Origin: Arthrobacter sp. V1I7
GTDB lineage: Bacteria > Actinomycetota > Actinomycetes > Actinomycetales > Micrococcaceae
NCBI RefSeq assembly: GCF_030817015.1
Contig: NZ_JAUSYS010000001.1
Location: 1,488,001 to 1,552,000 of the forward strand
Direction: 5' to 3'
Length of the DNA stretch: 64,000 bases
Shown: positions 47,459-56,118 of the stretch, one piece after another
Layout of the letters: every line of letters begins with the position of its first letter
Position numbering within the stretch: the first letter of the stretch is position 1
Notes under the pieces: model-generated
What the model was told of the DNA's origin: nothing
Seen by the model: only the letters and a program-made list of their open reading frames with translations
Databases searched by the model: none
Translations under genes and position numbers: made by a program

Positions 47459-49698
47459 TCACCTCCGCAGGTTGTAGTGTTGCATTATTTGCGTGGCCGT
47501 AAGGACCGTGGGGTAGACAGCGAACTCGTCGATGGAGCCCGCGAAGTAGTTGCTCGTGGGCCGCAGCGGCCAGTTGTTCAGCTGGTCTCCGCCGACGCGC
47601 CAGGATCCCCAGTAGCTCTGTGCAGTGGTCTGAGCCGGTAGGACCCCGATCTGGGTTCCGTCCACGTACAGCCGCATGCCGTCGCTACCCTGGGTCGCCA
47701 CCGCATGATGCCAGGCGTTGTCGTTGTAGGGTCGAGCCGAGGTGACGGTCTTGGGTCCGTTAACATTGACCCCGAAAACCAGCATCCCGGCGTTGGTCAT
47801 GTAGAGGTGGCGGTCAGAGCTTCCGCTGAGTCCGGGGTGGGTGCCGTACCGGTTCGGCTGGCCGTTGCCGAAGCCGAAGATTTTCCCGCCCTGGGTCGTG
47901 TTGGTCTTGAACCAGACTTCTGCGGTGTAGACGGTGGGCGCGTTGCCGCGGTTCTGGCCGTAGGCGTAAGCGCTCGTGCCGTTGAAGGTCGTCGACCGGC
48001 TGGAGTCATTTGCGATGGCTCCCGTGTCACCGGCGAATGCAGGCCCGCCGTAGCTCAGCTCGAGGTTGTTGCCCGGCGAGCTGTCGGCGCCCACCGTCGG
48101 GCCGGCGTTGTCCAGCCGCCAGTACGTGCTGGCGCCGGCCCCAAGGACCGCTGCCGGGTAGGCGGCAGTGCTCCTGGCCGTCGCGACGGAGACGGACGCC
48201 GAGAGCGGGCTCGTGTTGGTGCCGTCCGTCGCCCGGATACGGTAGCTGTACTGTGTTCCGGGTACGGCGGTCTTGTCGGTGAAGGATACCTGGCCGGTCG
48301 ACCACCACAGTGAGCTGGCCTTCACCGTGCCAAGCGGAGTCGCCGAGCCGTTCCGGTACACGTTGTAGGTCAGCTCGGAATCATCGTTGTCCACGCTGGC
48401 GCGCCACCTGACCTGGTTTTCACCGGTCCTCAGGCTTGCTGCGCTGACGTTGCCGGGCGTCGAAGGCGCCGCTCTTCCCGGGGCGGGACCGAACCGTGTC
48501 AGGCCCTGTTGGGCCCTGCCATTGGTCGTGGTGAACTCGCCGGCAACCCACAGCACGTCGCCGGAGCCCTTCTTGGTGTGGGCCAGCGCCCGCGGGCCGA
48601 TTTTTTCACCGATTCCATCATTGGTGTCCGGGCTCCACCCCAGATGGGCCCGGTCGCTGACGCGCTGCGCGCTGAGGTGCTGCCGCTCACCGTCGGCCAT
48701 CATGTTCATGCCGGGGCAGCTGTGCAGGTGATGCCCCGCGTAGAGAACACCCTTGTAGACGTCAACCGCCTGGGTAGGGCCGAGGCAGGTGTCCCGCCAG
48801 ACCTGGTCATAGGTATCCAGGCTGAAGCGCGCCCGGCCCTCGAAGACGCCGCTGCCCGTTCCCTCGTTGCCGATGAAGAAACTCTGCCCATCATTAACAA
48901 TGGACTTGGTAAACGAGGTGCGGGGTATGAAGGTGGCGCCGTAAGCCCGCACGTTGGCCCCGGTGATCGCGTTCACGACTGCGACTGCCTGGGACGCAAC
49001 GCCATTCACGGTGGCGAAGTCACCGCCGATGACGGCAACGTTGTGGCCGGCCGGAACGGTCAGCGCGCGCCCTGGCGCACTGGCCACCGGCGCCCAGGGC
49101 AACAGCGCCCCGGTGTTGTCCATGGCCGCGAAACGGCCGCGAGCCGCGGACCCGACCGATTGAAAATCGCCGCCAAAATACACGGCGGAATTCGTGGCGG
49201 CGATGGTCCGGACCGTTGCTGAGACGACTGCCGGCCGGAACGTCGTATCCACCGTGCAGCCCGGAAGCCGGATGGCAGCGATGCGTGTCGTATTGACGCC
49301 GTTGATCGTTCCGAATGAGCCGCCAACGTAGAGCCGGGTGCCGTCCGGGGTCACCGCCAGGGCACGCACGGTCGCGCCGGTACCGCCGGTCACGGACAGT
49401 GTGCAGGAAGTGGGGTTGCCGGTGTAGGCGTCGAAGGCCGCGAAGTTCACGGCATTCCGGGACTGCGGGTTGCCGGCAGCAGTGCCGGGAGGCCGGATCT
49501 GGGTAAACGTTCCACCGGCATAAACAACACCGTTCGACTCGGCCATCGTCCAGGCGACGCCGTTGGTCTGCCAGGTCGGGAGGTTGTTGGCGGAAAACGC
49601 CACTCCCGGAGAAAGAGCGAGCGCAGACTGCTTGTCGCCACTAACGGCGCAACGGCAAGAGCAAGACCTGCCAATACAGCTGGGACCTTGTGACGCAT
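47459..49698 (-). pseudogene. Secreted beta-propeller/FN3/LamG protein with a frameshifted signal peptide
   Basis: The main frame (714 residues from a GTG at 49603) has blade-like repeats ending VYAGGTFTQI, LYVGGSFGTINGV, VYFGGDFQSVGS and VAVIGGDFATVNGV (DUF5122-type propeller), then an FN3 domain near residues 385-475 (GNVSAASLRTGENQVRWRAS) and a LamG/concanavalin-like domain to the end (AEVWFKTNTT, WHHAVATQG, LYVDGTQIG). It has no export signal. A good one (MRHKVPAVLAGLALAVAPLVA, ATG at 49698 with AGGTAGGGGGA) lies just upstream in another frame. One base gained or lost near 49634-49655 would join them. Likely a cell-surface or extracellular binding protein, disrupted or mis-sequenced. Confidence 0.7.
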
Positions 49699-50173
49699 AG
49701 AGTTCCCCCTACCTAGGCAGCTTTTTTGGTATGCAACAGCGCTGATCAAATCAGCAAAAGCGGCGTGCGTGCACGGTGTTGCTTACTGGTATTGCCAGCG
49801 GTCCTACTTGTCTTCAGGGTCGAGTACCTGCTCCACAGGTGGCAGGCGGGTGGGCAGCGTCGTCCGGAGCGCCGTCCGGAGCGTATCGAGGCCTTGTGAC
49901 ACGAACGCCCCACCAACCCTGACGCGCGCGGCGCGCCAGGAAAGACGCGCCGAATCTCACTGGCGTAATTAGGTGGGGTACGGCACAATGGGAACCACGC
50001 CCGGCAACTCTCAAGTGCCGCTTGAAGCACTTCAGCCTCAAGTCTCCACCCAGGAACCGGGCCCTAACTAAATAGTCTGGCAGGATCACCGGCACAACTA
50101 CGGACCCGCGCAACAGACAGACATCCAGGCAGAGGTCGTTGGGGAAGACGTACCTACAGCTATGGAGGATGGA
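49699..50173. other. Intergenic region between the LamG gene and DUF3145
   Basis: About 475 bases with no coding frame I accept. It serves as divergent promoter space. A small hairpin GCTGAT-TTG-ATCAGC (minus strand) lies about 50 bases before the LamG ATG. CACAAT at 49984-49989 is a possible -10 for DUF3145. No known riboswitch pattern was recognised. Confidence 0.5.
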
Positions 50174-50677
50174 ATGTCTGTTGCACTGACCCGCGGTGTG
50201 TTGTTTGTTCACTCGGCCCCGACGGCCCTGTGCCCCCACGTGGAGTGGGCCATAGGATCTGTCGTGGACAAGCGGACAGACCTTGAGTGGACCGCTCAGC
50301 CGGCTGCGCCTGGAATGTTCCGGGCCGAGCTGTCGTGGACCGGAATTCCGGGCACGGGGGCTCAATTGGCGTCTTCGCTCCGAGGCTGGGCGCACTTGCG
50401 CTACGAAGTCACAGAAGAACCCAGCCAGGGCGTTGATGGTGGCCGCTGGTCCCACACCCCCGAGCTCGGCATCTTCCACGCCGTCACCGACGTGCACGGC
50501 AACATCATGGTCTCGGAGGACCGCATCCGCTACGCCTATGAATCAGGCGCCGGCGACCCCTCAGCGGTCTACCACGAGCTCTCCCTGGCCCTGGGGGAGG
50601 CCTGGGACGAGGAGCTCGAACCGTTCCGGCACGCCGCCGAAGGCGCCCCGGTGCGCTGGCTTCACCAGGTCGGTTAG
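50174..50677 (+). CDS. DUF3145 family protein
   Basis: 167 residues from the ATG at 50174 with GGAGG five bases upstream; an ATG four codons earlier overlaps that site. MSVALTRGVLFVHSAPTALCPHVEWAIGSVV and LRYEVTEEPSQGVDGGRWSHTPELGIFHAVTDVHGNIMVSEDRIRYA are the conserved actinobacterial DUF3145 pattern. The function is unknown. It is commonly found convergent with fabF, as here. Confidence 0.9.
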   Translation: MSVALTRGVLFVHSAPTALCPHVEWAIGSVVDKRTDLEWTAQPAAPGMFRAELSWTGIPGTGAQLASSLRGWAHLRYEVTEEPSQGVDGGRWSHTPELGIFHAVTDVHGNIMVSEDRIRYAYESGAGDPSAVYHELSLALGEAWDEELEPFRHAAEGAPVRWLHQVG

Positions 50678-50750
50678 AACCTCGCGGTTGGAACCCCGCG
50701 CGAAATCTTTGCAAAAGCGTCACCGCTACACTCCATAGCTCCGCCAGACG

Positions 50751-50793
50751 ACAGATGGCGGCAATGTTCCCGAGGAACATTGCCGCCATCTGT
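50751..50793. terminator. Terminator hairpin between DUF3145 and fabF
   Basis: A perfect 20-bp stem, ACAGATGGCGGCAATGTTCC with its complement, loop CGA. No strong T-run, but it lies between convergent genes. Confidence 0.85.
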
Positions 50794-50812
50794 CATATCG
50801 CGAAAAGACGAG

Positions 50813-52048
50813 CTAGACGCTCCGCACCGCGATGACGGCGTTATGGCCGCCGAAGCCGAAGGAGTTGCTCAGCGCCACGATGTTGCCGGAGGGCAGGTCA
50901 CGGGCCTTGGTGACGACGTCGAACGGGATCTCCGGATCCTGGTTCTCAAGGTTGATGGTCACCGGCGCCTTGCGTTCGTAGACAGCCAGGACGGTCAGTA
51001 CGGCTTCCACCGCGCCGGACGCGCCCAGCAGGTGGCCCATCTGGGACTTCGTGGCAGAGACAGCGACGCTTTCCACCTGCTGGCCCAGTGCCGTCTTGAG
51101 GGCCGTGTACTCGGGCTTGTCGCCCACCGGGGTGGAGGTGGCGTGCGCGTTGACGTGCACCACGTCCTCGGCCTGGATGCGGCCGTCGAACATGGCAGCC
51201 TTGAGGGCGCGGGTGGCGCCCAGGCCCTGGGGGTCCGGGGCGGTGATGTGGTACGCGTCGGCGGTCACCGAGGTGCCGGCGAGCTCGGCATAGATACGTG
51301 CGCCGCGGGCCAGGGCGTGTTCCTCGGCTTCAAGCACCAGGGCGCCGGCGCCTTCACCCATGACGAAGCCGTCACGGTCACGGTCATAGGGGCGCGAGGC
51401 GCGCTCGGGCTCGTCATTACGGCGGGAGAGAGCCTGCATGGAGGCGAACGCAGCGATCGGCATGGGATGGATCGCGGCCTCGGCGCCGCCGCAGACGACG
51501 ACGTCCGCCTTGCCCGAGCGGATCAGGTCCAGGCCCATGTGGACGGCTTCGGTGCCGGAGGCGCAGGCGGAGACAGGGGTGTGGGCGCCGGCGCGGGCGC
51601 CGAGGTCCAGGCTGACCGCTGCCGCGGGCCCGTTGGGCATCAGCATCGGCACGGTCATCGGCAGGACCCGGCGCGGGCCCTTTTCGCGCAGGGTGTCCCA
51701 CGCATCCAGGAGGGTCCAGACGCCGCCGATGCCGGTGGCGAAGGCCACGGCGAGGCGATCATGGTCGAACTCGGTGATGCCGGAGTCGGCCCAGGCCTCG
51801 CGGGAGGCGACGACGGCGAACTGCGTGGACGGGTCCATGCGCTTGGCCTCGACCCGGCTAAGGACCTCAGTTGCGGGAGTCGTGGCGCGTGCGGCAAATT
51901 GCACGGGAAGTTCGAACTTGGCCACCCAGTCGTCCTCGAGCGTGTGCGCGCCGGAGACGCCCTTCAGCGCGTTCTTCCACATTGTGGGGACATCGCCGCC
52001 AATGGGTGTGGTGGCACCCAGACCGGTAATGACTACTTTGCGTGCCAT
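50813..52048 (-). CDS. fabF: Beta-ketoacyl-ACP synthase II
   Basis: 411 residues. KVVITGLGATTPIGGDVPTMW, TPVSACASGTEAVHMGLDLIRSG with the nucleophile Cys, VNAHATSTPVGDKPEYTAL (first His) and KSQMGHLLGASGAVEAVLTVLAV (Lys and second His), then NSFGFGGHNAVIAVRS. It elongates acyl-ACP with malonyl-ACP. It is the last gene of the fabD-fabH-acpP-fabF operon, separated from acpP by a strong hairpin. Confidence 0.96.
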   Translation of the reverse strand: MARKVVITGLGATTPIGGDVPTMWKNALKGVSGAHTLEDDWVAKFELPVQFAARATTPATEVLSRVEAKRMDPSTQFAVVASREAWADSGITEFDHDRLAVAFATGIGGVWTLLDAWDTLREKGPRRVLPMTVPMLMPNGPAAAVSLDLGARAGAHTPVSACASGTEAVHMGLDLIRSGKADVVVCGGAEAAIHPMPIAAFASMQALSRRNDEPERASRPYDRDRDGFVMGEGAGALVLEAEEHALARGARIYAELAGTSVTADAYHITAPDPQGLGATRALKAAMFDGRIQAEDVVHVNAHATSTPVGDKPEYTALKTALGQQVESVAVSATKSQMGHLLGASGAVEAVLTVLAVYERKAPVTINLENQDPEIPFDVVTKARDLPSGNIVALSNSFGFGGHNAVIAVRSV

Positions 52049-52165
52049 GGGATCACTCTCTGTCGGTGCGCCTGCCGGGCCGGGAACCTGAAGGGCTGCC
52101 GGGGCCTGCGTGGGAAAACTTTGTGGTCATGCAGACGGGTGCTGCATGAGGTGCTGCAAAGTGGT

Positions 52166-52200
52166 CCGGTCCGGGGCGCTGCTGCAGCGCCCCGGACCGG
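52166..52200 (-). terminator. Intercistronic hairpin between acpP and fabF
   Basis: A perfect 16-bp GC-rich stem, CCGGTCCGGGGCGCTG, with loop CTG and its complement. No T-run follows on the minus strand, so it may act as an attenuator or an mRNA-stabilising hairpin that raises acpP relative to fabF. Confidence 0.7.
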
Positions 52201-52244
52201 CCATGGGTCTCAGCCGTTGCCGGCAGGAGCCAAAACGGTCAGGC

Positions 52245-52490
52245 TCAGGCCTGGGCGCCTGCGATGAAGCTGACGGCGTCGCCGACGGTCTTGAGGTTCT
52301 TGACCTCTTCGTCCGGGATGCGCACGCCGAACTTCTCTTCAGCATTGACGACGATCGTCATCATGGAGATGGAGTCGATGTCCAGGTCCTCGGTGAAGGA
52401 CTTGTCCATTTCGACGGCTTCCGTGGCCAGGCCGGTCTCTTCGTTGACGATTTCAGCCAGGCCGGCCAGGATCTCTTCGTTGCTAGCCAT
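52245..52490 (-). CDS. acpP: Acyl carrier protein
   Basis: 81 residues, with AAAAGGAG before the ATG. FTEDLDIDSISMMTIVVNAEEKFGVRIPDEEVKNLKTVGDAVSFI: Ser40 in DIDSIS takes phosphopantetheine. Typical acidic helix bundle. It carries acyl chains for the flanking Fab enzymes. Confidence 0.97.
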   Translation of the reverse strand: MASNEEILAGLAEIVNEETGLATEAVEMDKSFTEDLDIDSISMMTIVVNAEEKFGVRIPDEEVKNLKTVGDAVSFIAGAQA

Positions 52491-52635
52491 TGATGGCTCC
52501 TTTTCTTGTAGTTGCCCTCCGCCGCCGGTGGTGCCGGCGGCTTAGGGCGGAAATGATTCAAACCGAGAATTCGGCTTGGTGTGGGAATCCGTGCCGTGGA
52601 AGAACGTATTCAGTTCGGGGGAGTGCGGTGGGCGC

Positions 52636-53697
52636 CTACGGAAGCACGATCACTTGGGCACCGAAGACCAGTCCGGCACCGAAGCCGATCTGCAGTGCAA
52701 GCCCGCCGCTCAGCTCAGGGTTTTCCTGCAGCAGGCGGTGGGTGGCGAGGGGGATGGAGGCAGCCGAGGTGTTGCCGGCCTCGGCGATGTCCCGGGCGAT
52801 TGTGACCGTCTCGGGAAGTTTCAGTTTCTTGGCCATCTCGTCGATGATCCGCATGTTGGCCTGGTGCGGGATGAAGGCAACGAGGTCATCGGAGGTGATG
52901 CCGGCCGCATCCAGCGCCTGCTCTGCCACCTTCGCCATTTCCCAGACTGCCCAGCGGAACACTGTCTGGCCGTCCTGGCGCAGCGTGGGCCACAGTGCGG
53001 CGTCGGTGACGGCGGCTTCCTCATGGCTGAGGACACCGCCACGCTTGCCGGTCAAGGAGAGTTCGCGGATGTCCAGCATGGAGTGGGTCATGCCGATGGC
53101 GTCCCACTTGCTGCCGTCCGAGCCCCACACCGACGGTCCGATGCCGGGGATGTCAGACGGGCCAATGACGACGGCGCCGGCGCCGTCACCCAGCAGGAAG
53201 GAGATGGTGCGCTCGGTGTTGTCGATGACGTCGGAGAGCTTCTCCGCACCGACCACCAGGACATAGTCGGCAGCGCCGGAGCGGACCAGGGCGTCGCCCT
53301 GGGCGATGCCGTAGCAGTATCCGGCGCAGGCGGCCGAGATATCGAAGGCCGGTGCCGGCGTCGCGCCCAGGCGGTCGGCGAGGCTCGCTGCGGCCGAGGG
53401 CGTGGCGTACGGGTGCGTCACGGTGGAGACGATCACGGCGCCGAGCTGGGAGGCTTCGATCCCGGCCTTCTCCAGCGCCTCGAGGGCAGCGCTCTCGGCC
53501 ATGTCGATCACGCTGACATTGGCCGGGGCGCGGTGTCGGGTGATGATGCCCGTGCGCTGGCGGATCCACTCGTCGGAGGAGTCGATCCACTGGCAGACGT
53601 CCTCGTTGGTGACAACCACGCTCGGCCGGTAGGCGCCGACTGCCATGATGCGGGTGTTCTCGCGAAGGGGAGCCTGCTTCAAGGTGGGGACGCTCAT
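52636..53697 (-). CDS. fabH: Beta-ketoacyl-ACP synthase III
   Basis: 353 residues from the ATG at 53697, which overlaps the fabD stop by four bases (ATGA). ITRHRAPANVSVIDMAESAALEAL, FDISAACAGYCYGIAQGDALV with catalytic Cys, AFIPHQANMRIIDEM (His) and EAGNTSAASIPLA (Asn) make the triad. It starts fatty-acid synthesis from acyl-CoA and malonyl-ACP; in this lineage branched primers are expected. Confidence 0.95.
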   Translation of the reverse strand: MSVPTLKQAPLRENTRIMAVGAYRPSVVVTNEDVCQWIDSSDEWIRQRTGIITRHRAPANVSVIDMAESAALEALEKAGIEASQLGAVIVSTVTHPYATPSAAASLADRLGATPAPAFDISAACAGYCYGIAQGDALVRSGAADYVLVVGAEKLSDVIDNTERTISFLLGDGAGAVVIGPSDIPGIGPSVWGSDGSKWDAIGMTHSMLDIRELSLTGKRGGVLSHEEAAVTDAALWPTLRQDGQTVFRWAVWEMAKVAEQALDAAGITSDDLVAFIPHQANMRIIDEMAKKLKLPETVTIARDIAEAGNTSAASIPLATHRLLQENPELSGGLALQIGFGAGLVFGAQVIVLP

Positions 53698-54623
53698 GCC
53701 TGTCCTTCCAGTTCTGCGAATAGGGCCAGGGCGGCGGACAGGTCGTCCGGGGTCTTGACGGTGACGGTCTTCACTCCGGGCATGGCGCGCTTCGCCAGTC
53801 CGGCAAGGGTTCCGGCCGGGGCCAGTTCGATCAGGCCGGTCACACCGCGCTGCACCATCGTCTCCATGCACTGATCCCAGCGGACCGGGCGGGAGACCTG
53901 GGCGATCAGGCTGTCGACGCCGGCGTCGCCGTCGGTGACTTCCGCGCCGTCGTGGTTGGACAGGAGGGGAACCTGCGGCTTCTGGGGGTGCAGCGAGGGC
54001 CGGAGGGCCTGCAGTGCCTCGACGGCCGGGGCCATGTGCGAGGTGTGGAACGCGCCGGCAACCTTCAGCGGAATCACCCGGGCCTTGGCCGGCGGATTCT
54101 CCGCGAGGGCCTTGAGCTGGTCAAGCGTGCCGGCCGCGACGACCTGACCGGCACCGTTGACGTTAGCGGCGGTGGCGCCGCTGGCCTTGATCGCGGCCAG
54201 GACCTCGGCCGGGTCGCCGCCCACCACGGCGCTCATGCCTGTCGGGGTGGCCGCGGCGGCGGAGGCCATGCTGTTGGCGCGTTCGCGGACAAATGTCATG
54301 GCTTCGGTTTCGGTCAGGACCCCGGCCAGGGCCGAGGCCGTGATTTCTCCGACCGAGTGACCGGCAAGGATCACCGGCAGGGCGCTGAGTTCGACGTCGA
54401 ACAGGGACGTGGCGGCCACCAGGCCGGCAGCCACGAGAAGTGGCTGCGCCACGGCGGTGTCCTTGATCGTTTCCTCATCAGAGGTCGTGCCGTGGGCGAC
54501 GAGGTCGATGCCTGCTACCTCGCTGAGCGAGGCCAGATGGCCTGCGACGGAGGGCAGTTCCAGCCAGGGGGCCAGAAAACCAGGGGTCTGGGAGCCCTGT
54601 CCAGGGCAGACGATTGCAAGCAC
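53694..54623 (-). CDS. fabD: Malonyl-CoA:ACP transacylase
   Basis: 309 residues from the GTG at 54623 (VLAIVCPGQGSQTPGFLAPW); the frame extends 17 codons upstream without a family match. The nucleophile is in LAGHSVGEITASALAGV; VNGAGQVVAAG, KVAGAFHTSHMAPAVEAL (His) and LIELAPAGTLAGLAKR follow. It moves malonyl groups to ACP. It is the first gene of the operon; the 87-base gap to fasR holds a 17-bp inverted repeat. Confidence 0.95.
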   Translation of the reverse strand: MLAIVCPGQGSQTPGFLAPWLELPSVAGHLASLSEVAGIDLVAHGTTSDEETIKDTAVAQPLLVAAGLVAATSLFDVELSALPVILAGHSVGEITASALAGVLTETEAMTFVRERANSMASAAAATPTGMSAVVGGDPAEVLAAIKASGATAANVNGAGQVVAAGTLDQLKALAENPPAKARVIPLKVAGAFHTSHMAPAVEALQALRPSLHPQKPQVPLLSNHDGAEVTDGDAGVDSLIAQVSRPVRWDQCMETMVQRGVTGLIELAPAGTLAGLAKRAMPGVKTVTVKTPDDLSAALALFAELEGQA

Positions 54624-54689
54624 GTATCCAGCTTTCCAAATTACTGCGGAATCCTTGGTGTTTTCATGCACCAAGCTCGCAGGGTCAGT

Positions 54690-54706
54690 TTGTAGGAAGT
54701 CTACAA
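54690..54706. promoter_or_regulatory. Inverted repeat upstream of fabD, candidate FasR operator
   Basis: TTGTAG-GAAGT-CTACAA, a perfect 6-bp inverted repeat with five-base spacer, 67 bases before the fabD start. The same half-site and spacing occur before fasR (55992). Confidence 0.55.
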
Positions 54707-54710
54707 CGGG

Positions 54711-55955
54711 TCAGGAGTTGTTACGGGATGGTTGACGTTCCGTGGCAGGCTTCGGCGGGGCCGAGAGGCGGCCGACCACGAGGGCCGTCTGCAGCACGAA
54801 GGCCTCCCGCGGAAGGAGCGGGTCCCAGCCGGTAACGTCGCAGACCCGCTTGAGCCGGTAGCGCACGGTGTTGGCATGGACGAAGAGTTCCCGGGCTGTG
54901 GCTTCGAGGGAGTGGCCCAGCTCGAGATAGGTGCCGAGGGTCTCCACCAGCCCGTTGGAGGCCGCCACCAGGGGGCGGTAGATGTTCTTCACCAGGGAGC
55001 GCCGGGCGGCGTCGTCCCCGGAGATCACCCGTTCGGGCAGGAGGTCATCGGCGGCCACCGGACGCGGGGCGGAGGGCCAGGCGCGGGCCGCGGTCAGCCC
55101 GGCGAAGGCTGACTGCGCGGAACCGCTGGCCTCCAGCAGGGACCCCGCTTCGGCGCCATAGACCACGGGGCCGGGGGCGAACAGTTCGCTGAGTTTGAGA
55201 TAGGCCGTCTCCCGGTCGTGGACGCCGCCGAGGATCAGGATCAGCCGGTCACCCTGGATCCCCACCAGCGCGTCCTCGGCGAAGCGGCCGGCCGTCCGCC
55301 GCAGCTCGCTGACGTAGCCGGCGCTGGGTTCGGACGGGGAATTGCCCACCATCACGGTGAAGCGCTCCTGCGCCTTCCAGCCCAGGGCGGCGATCCGCGA
55401 CCGCAGGGCATCGGTATTCTCGCCGCGCAGGATGGCGTCAACGATGAGCGCTTCCAGCCGGGTGTCCCAGGAACCGCGGGACTCCGCGGCGCGGGCGTAG
55501 ACATCCGCGGCGGCGAACGCTACTTCACGCGAGTACCGCAGCACGGCCTCGCGCAGGGCGGATTGATCCGCCTCCGGGGCAATCACGGGGGCTTGGTCCT
55601 CGACCACCTCGACCACGATCCGGATAAGCTGGAGGGCCTTCTGCAGGCTGATCGAACGCGTCAGTTCGGTCGGTGCGGTACCGAAAACGTCGGAAAGGAT
55701 CCACGACGGCGAGCTGGGCCGCTCGTACCAGGTGACGAAGGCCGCGATGCCGTTCTGGGCCACCATGCCGAGGGCGGAGCGTTCGTCAGAGTTCAGCCGG
55801 CTGTACCACGGCAGGGACTTCTCCAGCTGGCGCAACGTCGTGGTGGAGAGCTGGCCCACGCTCGCCCGCAGCTTCTTCAGCGTTTCGGTTTTCTCCGGCG
55901 ACATGGCCTTGGAGGCCGGCTTGCGTTTTACGGGAGTGGTGATCGGCTCTGCCAT
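54711..55955 (-). CDS. fasR: PucR-type transcriptional regulator of fatty-acid synthesis (FasR)
   Basis: 414 residues from the ATG at 55955. The N-terminal half (LRQLEKSLPWYSRLNSDERSALGMVAQNGIAAFVTWYE) matches actinobacterial FasR/MabR; the middle is GGDEF-like without catalytic residues; the C-terminus LGHSLEATARELFVHANTVRYRLKRVCDVTGWDP is the PucR helix-turn-helix. In Streptomyces and mycobacteria the orthologue sits just upstream of fabD and activates the operon in response to long-chain acyl-CoA; gene order is the same here. Confidence 0.88.
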   Translation of the reverse strand: MAEPITTPVKRKPASKAMSPEKTETLKKLRASVGQLSTTTLRQLEKSLPWYSRLNSDERSALGMVAQNGIAAFVTWYERPSSPSWILSDVFGTAPTELTRSISLQKALQLIRIVVEVVEDQAPVIAPEADQSALREAVLRYSREVAFAAADVYARAAESRGSWDTRLEALIVDAILRGENTDALRSRIAALGWKAQERFTVMVGNSPSEPSAGYVSELRRTAGRFAEDALVGIQGDRLILILGGVHDRETAYLKLSELFAPGPVVYGAEAGSLLEASGSAQSAFAGLTAARAWPSAPRPVAADDLLPERVISGDDAARRSLVKNIYRPLVAASNGLVETLGTYLELGHSLEATARELFVHANTVRYRLKRVCDVTGWDPLLPREAFVLQTALVVGRLSAPPKPATERQPSRNNS

Positions 55956-55991
55956 GCATCGAGCATACGGTGCCCGCCGCCCAAGCTCCAT

Positions 55992-56008
55992 TTGTGCAAA
56001 AGCTACAA
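55992..56008. promoter_or_regulatory. Inverted repeat upstream of fasR, related to the fabD site
   Basis: TTGTGC-AAAAG-CTACAA, 37 bases before the fasR start. It matches the fabD site in the TTGT and CTACAA arms and in total length (17 bp); two bases of the left arm differ. Confidence 0.45.
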
Positions 56009-56064
56009 CGAGCTTTGGCCTGCATCACAGTTCCCGGACCGGTTCCGGCCGTACCCGTTAAACG

Positions 56065-56103
56065 ACGACGGCGGCCCCACCTTCCGGTGGGAGCCGCCGT
56101 CGT
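56065..56103 (-). terminator. Terminator after aceE
   Basis: Left arm ACGACGGCGGC-CCCACC, loop TTCC, right arm GGTGGG-A-GCCGCCGTCGT with one bulged A. It lies 16 bases past the aceE stop and insulates fasR. Confidence 0.85.
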
Positions 56104-56118
56104 CTGCTGCTGGCGTGC

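Noticed and set aside
49699..50173. Riboswitch in the LamG/DUF3145 gap
   Set aside because: Short hairpins only; no conserved aptamer core was recognised.
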